64,000 nucleotides of DNA from Tetrahymena elliotti 4EA (taxonomy: Eukaryota; Ciliophora; Oligohymenophorea; Hymenostomatida; Tetrahymenidae): assembly GCA_000231825.2 (NCBI GenBank), contig JH720337.1, positions 231,122 through 295,121 of the forward strand, written 5' to 3'. Positions 23,737 through 34,789 of the stretch are shown piece by piece (the stretch's first letter is position 1; every line of letters starts with the position of its first letter). A model generated the notes under the pieces. That model was not told the origin of the DNA and did not search any database. It saw only the letters and a list, made by a program, of their open reading frames with translations. The translations under genes were made by a program, and so were the position numbers.

Positions 23737-25635
23737 TCATACCCTTCTATAAAGTGTAAGGGTTAGAGTATTAGTCGTTCTTATTCTATTCGAAATTTTA
23801 TAATTAAATATAAGTACCACCTGATGAAAATTTCTTTTAATCTGGGATGTATTTTTCACAAATTTTCCATCTCTTATGGCTATCATATACTATTTAACAA
23901 TGGAAACGAGAAATTTCTTTATCCTGAAAATAAAATTTGTTTCGTTAATCTCTTCCAAATGTAATGATTACAACTTAATTATCTTGTATTACTTCTTCTT
24001 TGAACACATTTATTTCATCTCCTTGCTTTTAGTTGTATTCTCCAGCTATGCATTTAAAGGAAATGTATGGTATGATTGGTTTAGCTTTATATATAAAAAA
24101 TGTTTATATTAATTTAAAATGAGTGATAATTTGAATTTACTTTATTTTGAAGAGTTTTCAGCCTCCTTCTTAGTCTTATTAGTCTTAAATGTCTTAAAAG
24201 AATTTTCAGTTTCATTTAGATCTAAGCTATCATTTAATTTAGAATCTCCTTACACATATGGAATGTTTTAGTTTTAGCTTTTTTCAAGAACACCTATCTC
24301 ATTTAATGTTGTTTTGTATTGTTCAAGTAAGGGTGGTTCATTATCCATGTTGACATTAAGCCTAATCAGCTACTTTTATTATAAAGTTGTTGATAGCTCT
24401 AAAGCTTAGGTGTATTAAGGTTCTTCATTTTTTACATCTGTTATCAAAAATTTGTATTCTCCAATTTTAAAAATCATATTTTTTTGCAACTCATAAGGTT
24501 AATCTTCTACTTTGAGATAAGTAGGGTTAGAAGGGCTAGTACAAATAATGGAGTAATAATTCATACTTTAACAGACAATTTAGAACTACTAACGAGATAC
24601 TCTGGTAACTTATGATGGGAAAGAAAAATCGTTTTATATAGGTTGGTTTTTATTGGTTTAGCGACCAAAGTAGACTACTCCTGGTTGCTTTAATGGTTAT
24701 TCTTTATCATCCAATGTGATAGTTTTAGGTGTAATTTTTATAATTTTATTTAACCAATCGCTTGAATTATCCATTTACCACTCAACAACTTGTAGATAAA
24801 GTGGCTCTGCATAGCCTATTGCCATAGACTCCTAACCAAATATAGATTATTGCATATTTTCAATCTTTTCTTTTTAAAAAATAGTGTATTTCAGACTAGG
24901 ATTGGCATATACAATATTCAAAACTGTTTCTACATAATCAGGACCTACAAAATCAGGTTTGTATTTGTTAAGAATATTTTATGCTGCATTTAACACACTT
25001 TTTTCTTGTTTGAGTTTTAAGAGGGAGTTTTGATCGAATCTCAAATTATCTAATTTTTAACTAAATGAATCTAAACAAGCCTAAAGCTAGTTGTAGCTTA
25101 AAGTTTCTATTTTCTAACTTTAATTTAGATTTTAAACTTCATTATACCAAAACAAAAGTGATAGTTCAGATTGAATTTCCTTGCATAATCCCCATTTTTT
25201 AGCAGACTCCTTTAAATTATCATGCATCATATCCATTTTCTAGAAAATTTACTTGTAGAAACCTGTGTCTGGCACCATCAACAAATCAAGAATTCCATTA
25301 TCTACTCCACAAGTATACACAAAACCACATTACTTTAAACGCAAGACGAATTCATTAAATAATTCAGATATAACACGATATGAATCCCAAAATTCTCCAT
25401 TCTTTCCATATTAATCAAATTTAGGACGATTTCTTAGGACTTAAAGTGCTTCTATCATTTTTAATAAACTACCAATAACCTCTGAATAATCTTTATTTTT
25501 ATTTTCTTCATAGCTACAATGGTATTCTCTTTCTATAACTCCCAAACGCTAGTAAATCATTTGAATAAAGTAACGCTTAAATGAATATTATTCGCAAGTA
25601 TTAATTGCCATTTATAGTTTTTATCTTATATCCAT
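23737..25635 (-). CDS. FHA-domain protein
   Basis: One open frame of 633 codons (632 residues) from the ATG at 25635. Residues 1-300 are helical, with FKRYFIQMIYQRLGVIEREYHC, FVYTCGVDNGILDLL and ESAKKWGLCKEIQSELS. About residues 318-400 form a forkhead-associated domain: VVYFGRQTNKNQPIQNDF, then RVSRQQFQI (the S-R-x-x core), SNPTYLKVEDQPYELQ and IFKIGEYKFLI. FHA domains bind phosphothreonine, using the conserved Gly-Arg and Ser residues seen here. The usual 'SRxH' His is replaced by Gln. The tail after residue 480 is acidic, then Lys-rich. The last 120 or so residues (below about 24110) are less gene-like, and an unrecognised intron or earlier stop there is possible. Partners unknown. Confidence 0.8.
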
Positions 25636-26697
25636 TTTCTTTCAATTTTAAACCAAAATAAAAATGCTTTCTTAATATTGCAAATTATGCACTCTAAATT
25701 AATGTTTCTAATTTAGTCAAGCTTTATCTGTTTAGCTTCAAATAAATATATCTTATTTTTATGTTATTGTTACTTAATTATGCTAGTACTTTAGTAATTA
25801 AGTCAAAAAACTTTTTAAATTTTGATTTTTATTGTGTTATGACTATTGAAAATTCTGCCTTTTATAATATTGGAATGCTTTTTAACTTTTCTTGCTAAAG
25901 AAGCTAATTTTTTATTAAAGTTTTAAATTGTATAATAATTGTATTTTTTTATTTTTTTTTATATTTAAATTTTTTTTATTAAAATTTAATTTGGTAAAAA
26001 TAAAATACGAAAAAGAATTTGATAAAGAAAATTTACTGTGTTTTTAGCATGAGTATCATTTTTAATTTTCTTAAATCATTGATTAAAATCAAAAATAAAC
26101 CAATTTAGCTTAAGAATAGAAAATCTATTTTCCATTTTTTCACTGTTTTTAAGTAAAAAAGACTCATCTATAATGACTAAAAAAATTTATTCCATTAATT
26201 AAATAAAGATAAATAAAAAAATGATGATGCTTTTAATCTATTTTTGAGTGTAAATTAAAAAATAAAGCAATTTTGGATTTAAGCATACTTGCTAATTATT
26301 TGAAGCTAGTGATTTAGAAGTTTATTTTTTTATAAATACTATTTTGATGTTATCTCTGCATATAAATTATCTATATAAAATAATGAATATTAATTATACT
26401 GAAGAAATTTATTTAATATTCATATGAATGATTAGCTAATTATTTGAATCAAAAAAAATAATTAACTTTTTATGGTCACTAATTAAATTAAATTTTTAAA
26501 TGAGTATACAAAAATATAAAGGTATGTAATTACACAAACAAAAGAAATAAAAATGTGTACCTTAATTCATTTCTATGGATAGAAAAAAAATAAATATCAA
26601 AAAGTTATTCACATTTTTTTGCCATAATGAATAAAAAATCTGATAATTTTAATAATAGAATAGATTTTAGACTTAAGATTAGATCTAAAACTATTGT
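25636..26697. other. Intergenic, AT-rich
   Basis: Upstream of the FHA gene and downstream of the 97-residue gene. Long T/A runs, nothing else supported. Confidence 0.6.
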
Positions 26698-27072
26698 TCA
26701 TTTATTAATTTTTTAAGTCATTTGATCTAACTCCTCTTTATAAATTAATTTAAAATATTCTATCTCCTCTGTCTCTGTGATGTCTTTTTAATTGAAACTT
26801 AAGTTATTTTATTCTAAAAGAAAATTAAAATGAGTAAAAATTTATTATTCCTTTACCATTTTAGAAAGCCTTTATTTTCAATATCATCTACTTAATGTCT
26901 TCATCTTATCTAACTCTCTTGATATTCTTTTTTTGTTAATTTTTTAAATTCAGTGATATCTCAAGATAAATTAAAAATTAAATTATTATTTATTTACTTC
27001 ATTTCTTAAGTCATCGAGACATCCAGCTGTTTATAACTTTATTCTTTTCTTTGCACCTCCAAACCAGTTCAT
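26698..27072 (-). CDS. Small hypothetical protein, 97 residues, three exons
   Basis: Exons 27072-26998, 26959-26857 and 26813-26698 join in phase (98 codons) over introns of 38 and 43 nt. It starts MNWFGGAKKRIKLQTAG and continues with CLDDLRNEISLNLKNQQKKN. The rest is Lys/Glu/Gln-rich and helical, ending DQMTQKINK. The Trp-Phe-Gly-Gly start followed by basic residues recalls the N-termini of ESCRT-III/CHMP subunits, but the protein is far too short (about 200 expected) and lacks their core, so I leave it unassigned. Clean GTAA..AG boundaries at both introns support a real gene. Confidence 0.5.
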
Positions 27073-27934
27073 AAATTTAAAAATATATAAAAATGAAATT
27101 ATTTACTGAATTATTTAACTTAAAAATATCATTTTGATTTTAAAACTACATATTTGTAGTGTTTTTAAGTGAATTTAAAGATTCAAAGAGTCTAACTGTT
27201 AGTAAAATTCAATTTTTTTCATTTGTTGAATATTTTGAAATGAATTTGGAGATTCTTTCTGCCTTTTTATTTCTGTTACATAGTTACAACTAATTATTAG
27301 TTGAATAATACTTGTTTTTATTCTAATTTAAAAATAAATTTTAGACCTGAAATTTTTAAACATAAAACATCTTCAAGCAAAAAAACTTAATTTAAGATTG
27401 ATTGAAATTAAATGCTTTAAATTAGTTTATTGTTGAGAAAATTAATTAAAAATGCATAAATTAGAAATAGTTTATAGCTTTTAGATAAAATTATATAGTA
27501 TGAATCATTTCAAATATATTAAAATTGCCATATTATAGGTATTTAGGCTTATACTATCTAACTATTGTAACTTGTGTTTCTGCTGAAAAACTCAAATAAA
27601 GATATAAGAACCTATTTATATAATTTTCCTAATTGAATGATTCATACTTTATAGCTATTAAATTTCGAGGACTTTGTAATCAGGTAGGTAAAAATGGCAA
27701 AAAGAAAGTAAGTAATATTTATCTAATATTAAATTTTATATAATATGTATATTATAGATGAGTTTATGAATGAAATAAGATTTGTTTTTTTAAAGTTTTT
27801 TAGACAAAATAATAACATAGTGCATATGACGATATATTCACAGTGACTACTATTTCAAATAACATAATAATTGAATAAAAATAGTTGAAGATATATATCA
27901 CTCAGTAGCTAAATTGACAGAGATTTCAGTTTTA
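27073..27934. other. Intergenic with a long-range inverted repeat
   Basis: 862 bp between two minus-strand genes. It contains the nested inverted repeat listed at 27497-27648. The rest is AT-rich. Confidence 0.55.
27497..27648. repeat. Nested inverted repeat, possible structured RNA
   Basis: AGTATGAATCATT (27497-27509) is exactly complementary to AATGATTCATACT (27636-27648); with one mismatch the pairing continues four more bases. Inside, ATAGGT (27535-27540) pairs with ACCTAT (27610-27615). Two nested helices in the same fold are unusual for random AT sequence and could mark a non-coding RNA. No known RNA family was recognised. Confidence 0.5.
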
Positions 27935-28927
27935 TCAACTACTCCATACTTATTCAGCAGCAGGAGAGCCGAATTGCTTCATAGCATTTTGAAGTTCGCC
28001 AACAACACGGCTTTGGGCTGTAGAAGAGTGCCAAGCAACGAATTCGTAGGCAAAGAGGGTATTAAAAATTAAGTAAGGAACAACGCCAGCATAAAGGGTT
28101 TAGCGATTTACTTTTAAAACGTCAGAAGAATTAGCAAGAGCAAGAGGAGTTCCAGCAACTTAGAAACGGGTTTTTAAAACTAAGAGAGGATAAGCAGCAC
28201 CAACAAGAGCGAGAGTAGCCCATTATTAAGAGCTACCATCCCAAACTTGATTTAAGTGGTAAATTAAAGCAGTGTTGAAAATAAGCTTTTAAGCAATACC
28301 AGCATAAAGTCTGCTCCATCCAGCCTTTTCGACAACTTAAGAGGCACAGTGGAAAGCACCTTTGTATTTACCATTGACATCATTATAGATAAGAGTCTTA
28401 ATAGTATCTAAAGGATAGAAGAAAGCTTCGAAAATGCTTGAAACAATCATTTAATTGGTGTAACCAGAATTTCTGCTCCAGACCAAGGATTAGTAAGGGG
28501 CACCGCAAAACTATAATAAATTCAAGAGAGCACCGCGGAAATAACCTTTACGGAATATACCACCATTCAATACAGTTTGAAAAGCTCCTGCAATATTCTC
28601 AGTGGCACCTGCGAATTAAGTCTTGAGAATTGCTTAAGCTTATCTAACTGATAAAACTCTTTCAACACCTGCAAATAGAGTTAATCTGTAAACATTATCT
28701 GAAATAACATCAGTGAGTTCAGGAGCTTCATTAACTCTCTTGTGATATTGCAAATATTTATGATTGTAAACATCCTATTCTGAACGCAAGTATTTTGATG
28801 TCCAATCGGTACCTAATGAACCAGTTTGTCCCTTGAATTAGAAAAGAGAGTCTTGGTGTTGGTCGATACATAAGCTGTTCCAAAAATCAGCAACGGGCTT
28901 TAAATAAGGGATAATGAAATTAGCCAT
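27935..28927 (-). CDS. Mitochondrial carrier-family (SLC25) protein, divergent
   Basis: Intronless, 330 residues. Around residue 175, YPLDTIKT followed by GKYKGAFHCASQVVEKAGWS and RLYAGIAQKLIFN is a standard carrier repeat (P-x-D-x2-K, then 'G-x-x-x-LY-G'). The other two repeats are worn: the first has VRQAQAILKTQFAG with no Pro, and the third has YPLLVLKTRF with the Asp replaced by Leu. A polar N-terminus of about 80 residues precedes the first repeat, longer than the usual 10-20. Codon use (many GCT, CTT, CTC, GGT) is richer than in its neighbours and suggests high expression. It should sit in the inner mitochondrial membrane. Loss of salt-bridge residues makes active transport doubtful. 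Carrier-like proteins occur as structural subunits of ciliate respiratory complexes, which is one possible role. Confidence 0.88.
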
Positions 28928-30359
28928 TTTTCTTAAACTAACTTTCTTTTTTGCCTTTTTCCTAATAATTTATAAGATTTCTTAAGATTTTATTTATTCA
29001 AAAATCAATATGTTTTTTATATTTTTCACTCTTCTCCTATCTTTCTAAAATGAATACAATTCTTATAATCCACATTATAAATCCATGCAAAAATAATTAA
29101 GCAATAAGACAAGTCAAGTCAAGTGAAAACAAGACAAAAGCAATCCTATTATTGATCTATATAAAAGCTATCTCCAAACTAAAATCCATGACAAGATAAA
29201 AAAGCCTTTATAAATAAAGAAAAGCAAACGAAAACAAATAAATAAATAAAACAAAAAGAAAAAGAAAAAAATCTTATTAAAGATTTACTAACAAACATTC
29301 TAAGTATCTATCTATCAATTAATCTATCAAATTAGATATTAATAAATAATCTAAATATCCTTTAGTAATTAAATAAATTAATTTATTAATTAATTAATAG
29401 TTATAGCACATTTATTATTCTTCATTTCTCCTTCTAATATATCATTCTCCATCAAGTAACTAAGCATACATACATTTATTGATTAAAACATACATTTCAT
29501 TCTTCCATTTTCATTACTATAGATACTTTTCATTCGATTCTATCATTTTCTAATTCAAAGCATTAAACTTTTATATTTTTATTTTGTATTTGCTAAGCAG
29601 TTTCTATCTTAAATTTCTAAAATTATTTCATTTTAACTTTTTTTTTACAGAGAATTTACTTTATTTATTCCTAAAAAATAAATTCTAATTTGAGTCAAAA
29701 TCCAAAATACTCATTTGAAAATCAAAATTTTTTATTGATTCTTTTATGATAGAGAAAAATTCAATTTTTTTAGGAATTATTAAAATAGTTTATTAGATTG
29801 AAAATCTCTTTTAAAGTTTAATAAACTACAAATTAAAGATTTTGATTTATGTCAAATGTATTAGAAAAGAAAAAATAAATTTTTCAAATCAGTTGAGAAT
29901 TTTAAATTATTTGCTTTATCAGAAATAAATAAAAATAAATAAATTTGAAATTTTGAAAAATTAGAGTAGACTTTATTTAGATTCCTTAAAATAAAATTTT
30001 TAAATGTTTCTTACTTTGAGGTAATTTTAAAATTTAAATACATAAAATTGTATTTTAGTGTAGTATTTTGTAAATGTTATTTAATATCTTAAATTGATTT
30101 AAGGCTCACCATAAAAGAAGAATTGAAAATAATTAAAAGTTAAACATAAAAAGAATACAAAATCAAAAACTAACAATTTTTAATCAGATTGCTTATCAAG
30201 AATTCTGTACATAAAATAGATTGGTTCATGCTTATTTAATTATCTTTTCTTCTGCTTATTTAAAGTAATAATTAACAAATCATTAAATTCAACATATTAA
30301 AAATATTAAAAAATAAGAAACACATACATAGCATCACTTAGCTAAAATAAAATTAAGCA
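28928..30359. promoter_or_regulatory. Divergent intergenic region, carrier / sorting nexin
   Basis: 1.4 kb between two outward-facing genes. The first 400 bp beside the carrier gene is less T-rich and A/C-containing (AAGACAAGTCAAGTCAAGTG near 29107), compatible with a strong promoter or 5'UTR, but no defined motif can be named. Confidence 0.4.
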
Positions 30360-32929
30360 ATGAGCACTGAAATCAAATAAAAATATTTATGTGATGAAAT
30401 TCTAGATAAAGGATATGATGCCAATACTTTTATGTCCTACTTAACAAACCTTAGGGAAAATGGTAAATAGCTTGAAGATTGTTTGAGATTTTTTATTTTA
30501 CCCATCAATCTAATAAATGCAAAAATATAAAATAAATTTAAATCATTCTTTAATATTACCAAAAGGTTCAGATATTGAGTAATGGAATATGGACGAACTT
30601 AGGCTTGTAATTATTATTGATTATTTAATAGTTTCTTGTAGAATATCATTCATTTAACTCATTTTTATATTTAATACAGTTGGTTCAAAATTTCTAGATC
30701 GATGCAAATAATGGTTATTAACTTGACTATGTTAGAGTTTAACAATAATTAAGTAACCTTAATTTGGGACCTGTTTAATCCTATTAAGATTATGATTACT
30801 CCTCCTAAAAGACCAATTAAGATAAGGTTGGTCAATAAAATCATTAACAAGAGTCAACACCTACAAACACATCTCATCAAGCAAAAGAAGAAGAAGTTAA
30901 GCATATAGTAGTAGTAAAAAAATAAAAAGAAAAATATAAAATCTTAAAAACTAAAATATTTTTTATATAAAGCCAAAGCATGAATTAGATGATAATAACT
31001 ACAAAAAGGTTATTGCCTGTCAAAAGGCTGACCATTCTACCCTTGCAGAGGTAGAAGGTCTTCATGTTTCAGTTGCAAAGTAATTAAAATTTAATACAAT
31101 TTATAGGAGCAATATGTTTCTAACAAATATTTTGCATAAATCTAAGATATGAAAAGAAGCCTGGTGGTCTCTTCTCTTAAGCCTATATTGTTTATTAAGT
31201 TTAAACATAGCCTTTAAATATTGAAGTTTTTAGAAGATACAATGATTTTGCTTGGTTACATACTACTTTAGAAAAGCAATATCCTCAAATATCTGTAATT
31301 TTATAATAGAAAATTATCAAATTTCTCATTTTAAAAATAAAAGTTGATCAATTAAAATAGCAAAATTTTTTAGAAATTGTTAATTTTTAAACTAAAAAAT
31401 ATTCAAAATATCTTTTAAATAAGTTATTTTATCTATTTTAAGTGAAATTATAATTGTTTATTTGAAAAATATCCACATAAATTCATATTTATATTAAGCA
31501 ATTGATTGAAATAATATTATCTATCAATTCTACCATCATTCATTTATTTACTTTTACTATTTTAAAGATTCCACCAGTACCTGCTAAAAAATCTACAAGA
31601 AGCTTTTAACCTCTTTTCTTAAGTAAGAGAATGGCTTTCATGGAAAAATATTTGAACAAGATCTTAAGATCTCCAGAATTGAAAAGATCAAAATTCGTTG
31701 AGGGATTTTTAACTTTAACTCAAGATGATGCTTTCACCAAGCTAAAGAAGGAAGGAGATAAATTAGTTAAGCAAACCAAGATAAGCTCAATGATTACTCA
31801 TACTGGTGAAGTAATTAATATATTTATGAGTTAATTGTTAAAATTGATTTTATAATATTTAATAAAAAGGCTCAATGTGTTATTAACTAGGACATCAATT
31901 AATTTTTGAAAAAAACAAATGAGTATTTAGGAAATTAGGATATTATATATAAAAAAGTAAGAAAATTATGCAAATAATTGATCATTGACTTTGACTAGCT
32001 TTCAACCACATTATTTAGTATTGGAGATTGCTTCTCTTAGTCATATAATCTATCCCTTCATTACAACGGAACAATTTAAGAAAAGAATCCTTCATTAGAA
32101 GAATTATATATTCACCTTAACAATATGAGCATCTCTTGGGGGTAAATAATACTTTAGTTGACTAGCATATTAAATATTTTTATAAAAAAACAATAGAAAT
32201 AATATTACCACTTAAATAAAGCTTGTTTAAGATAATTTAGGAAACTGGTTCAAGTATTATGATAATGAATTAAAATCTATGAAAGATGTAAAAATAATAT
32301 TAAGATTGACATAAAACTAATGCTATTTTTATTCTAATAAAGTATTTGAAAATCAGAGAATAAACAGAAAGAGATTATTAAAACTTTAAACTCAAGCTTA
32401 ATTAAAAGAAAGAAAGATTTTTCTAATTAGGTGATCCATCAAAGTGGGAAATTCCTGCTCCAACTCTTGGTACTATTGATAAAGAGCTCCTCAAAAACAA
32501 AGATTTTATGTTCCAATACATGTTCCCAAGAGTAATATTAACCTTTATTTCAAGCTTTTTGTGTCTTATGCTTTAAAATAATAATAGGAAACTATACAAG
32601 AGGGAGAGTTAAGGGATACTTACGCATTTTATAATAATACGAGCTATACAGAAATTAAAAGACTTTTAAAGGAAAAAATAGAAGAATACTCATAGCATTT
32701 CAATTCATTTGGATAAATTTAATCAGATCACATAACTGATGTAATAATTAAATTTGAAATTATTTTTATTTTTTATCAAATTTATTTAACATAGCTACAT
32801 GTTTAATGGGCAGATTTAATGACAAATATGCAAAGTTTAGGATTTGGGGATAAACCAACAGCAGCTTTGCTTGAAAGCACAAGAGGTAAAAATAACTAAT
32901 AACAAGAAAATTAGTTTGTAGATGATTGA
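30360..32929 (+). CDS. Sorting nexin with PX and Vps5-type BAR domains
   Basis: Twelve exons: 30360-30462, 30566-30606, 30680-30913, 30973-31079, 31147-31294, 31568-31810, 31870-31956, 31999-32141, 32197-32287, 32343-32531, 32588-32740 and 32795-32929. They total 558 codons in phase. A Gln/Asn-rich linker precedes the PX domain (about residues 150-250): LHVSVAK, FSQAYIVYQVQT, EVFRRYNDFAWL, then IPPVPAKKSTRSF, and FMEKYLNKILRSPEL. RRYNDF holds the Arg that grips phosphatidylinositol 3-phosphate. The C-terminal 300 residues are helical with SKWEIPAPTLGTI and DLHVQWADLMTNM, matching a Vps5/SNX1 BAR region that dimerises and bends endosomal membrane. The likely role is endosome-to-Golgi recycling, with or without retromer. 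The intron 31080-31146 needed care: a nearer AG gives a false frameshift. Confidence 0.9.
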
Positions 32930-34789
32930 TTTCGTATTATTGAATAATTAATAAATCTATCTATTCATTTAGTTTAAAAATATTTGTTTGTAAAATTTAT
33001 TAATAAATAAATATTTTAATTGTAAAATTAAATCAAAATAAAAAGTCTTTATTATTTTATAAATTCTGTTCATTTTTAATCAACAAGAATATATTGTATG
33101 TAAAAAAAGATACTCTTTATGTTTGGGTAAAAAACAATAATCAGAATAAAAATTGTTAATAGATTATTAATAAATACAATTTCTCAAAAAAAATATTTTT
33201 AAAATGATAAGTTAAAAAAAATATTAGGGAATAAGTTTAGAATTTAGAATATTTTCTTAAAGTAAAGAAATTCTTCTAAAATTTTAACATTCTTTTTTAT
33301 TTGTGTTTAATTTATTTACTGTTCATTAAGATTTTCTTAATTTTTCTTTAATAAATTTTTCTTAACTTTTTCTGTTAAATTTTAGTGGATTAAATTTTAT
33401 TTTATTTTTGATGTGTAGGTTTTTGTGTAGTTTAATATTTTTTTTAAAGTAGATTTAGATTATTTAATGTAGTGAGTAGATAAAAAATATATTTAGATTG
33501 GGAGGGGAAAAAAAGATATTAGCTATTGTCTGATTCGAAATATTTGTGCAATTATCCTATTATTATTCATAGTGTGAAAGATTTTTTATTTTAAATTGGG
33601 AAAAAAATAGAAAAGATCAAGTTTAAGAGCATATTAGTTGAGCAAATTCGAAAAAATATAGTAAATAGTGTGTAAATTTTGATTATCTTAATGTGTTTGT
33701 TTGGTATATGAATAGCTTAAAACAAGATGTTAAATCTAAGAATCATGTTAATAACAGTTAATAGAGTAGTAATATGCATTCAATAACTATATTATCATAT
33801 AGATTGTATTAACTATCTCATTAATACTGCTTAATTTATCTTAATTTAAAAAACTACTTGGGAATGAAAGAAAATAAATTATTTTATTCCTAGATTTTAA
33901 AAACTATTTCTTAGATTATTTCATCTTATTTATCTTCATTTTTTTACTTTTTTTTTAAGATTGTTTTATTAGTTTTAACGGCAAAATATTAATTAATTAA
34001 TTTCGCTTCTTTTTAAAAAGAAAAAAAGAGAACAAAAAGAAAGATTTGGAAAATTATTAATATTTTTTTAACATTAAAATAAAATATTTTTTGATTAATT
34101 TTTTTTTTAATTAAAAAAAACAATTTAAAATGAATAATTTTTTTTTAGTTAAAATTTGAAATAAAAATAATTTCAATTTTTTGGATAAAATTTAAATAGT
34201 TATTTTATATGGAATTGTTCAGAATAAAAAGGAAAATATTCACAAAATAAAAATATTTAGTAAAAAAGCTATAATATTTATTTTTAAGTATTATTTTAGA
34301 AATGCAATGTAAGGTATAGTTATTATACCAAATGAAAATATAATTTTTATCATTCGGTTTTGTAAAAAAGCCTATCTTGTTATTTCATCTAAGCCACACA
34401 ATCAAAAAAAATCTTTAATTTAATTAACACTTTTAGTGGCAAGTAAATCATTATCAAAATAATAAATAAAAAATATTCAAAACTATTGGCGTAGAGTGCT
34501 TAATAGACTAAATAAATTTATTAGACAAATAATATAAGATATTAATAAAACAAATTGTAATTTGTTTAAGCATTAAAGTATTGGGTTTCATATAAATTAA
34601 GAGATAAATACAAATTTAATACAATATCTTAAAAGTCAATTAGCACAGATAAAATGAAGGTTGCCATACATTTTTAATTGAAGAATAACTAAAAAAAACT
34701 ATTTTTTAATTCAGTAGAGTTAGGTTCGTAAGTATTATCACTAGAATTCTGATTAGTTGGAAAAGGGTTAATAAGAAGATGATATATTC
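32930..34789. other. Intergenic, AT-rich
   Basis: 1.9 kb between two plus-strand genes. Homopolymer-rich; a small hairpin GGTATA/TATACC lies at 34313-34329. No open frame or RNA gene could be supported. Confidence 0.55.

Noticed and set aside
23876..24112. 78-residue plus-strand ORF
   Set aside because: It lies antisense to the open C-terminal part of the FHA gene, and its Phe/Tyr/Ile-rich composition is what AT-rich antisense gives.
24610..24660. Possible chromosome breakage sequence (AACCAACCT-like on the minus strand)
   Set aside because: It matches only part of the Tetrahymena 15-mer as I recall it, lies within the FHA coding frame, and has no telomere repeats nearby.
26698..27072. Calling the 97-residue protein an ESCRT-III/CHMP subunit
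   Set aside because: Only the first few residues resemble CHMP N-termini; length and core do not.
31080..31146. Apparent frameshift inside the PX domain of the sorting nexin
   Set aside because: Using the nearer AG gives a frame that breaks before YEKKPGG. Taking the intron to the AG at 31146 joins SVAK to YEKKPGG in frame and restores normal PX spacing, so no frameshift is needed.
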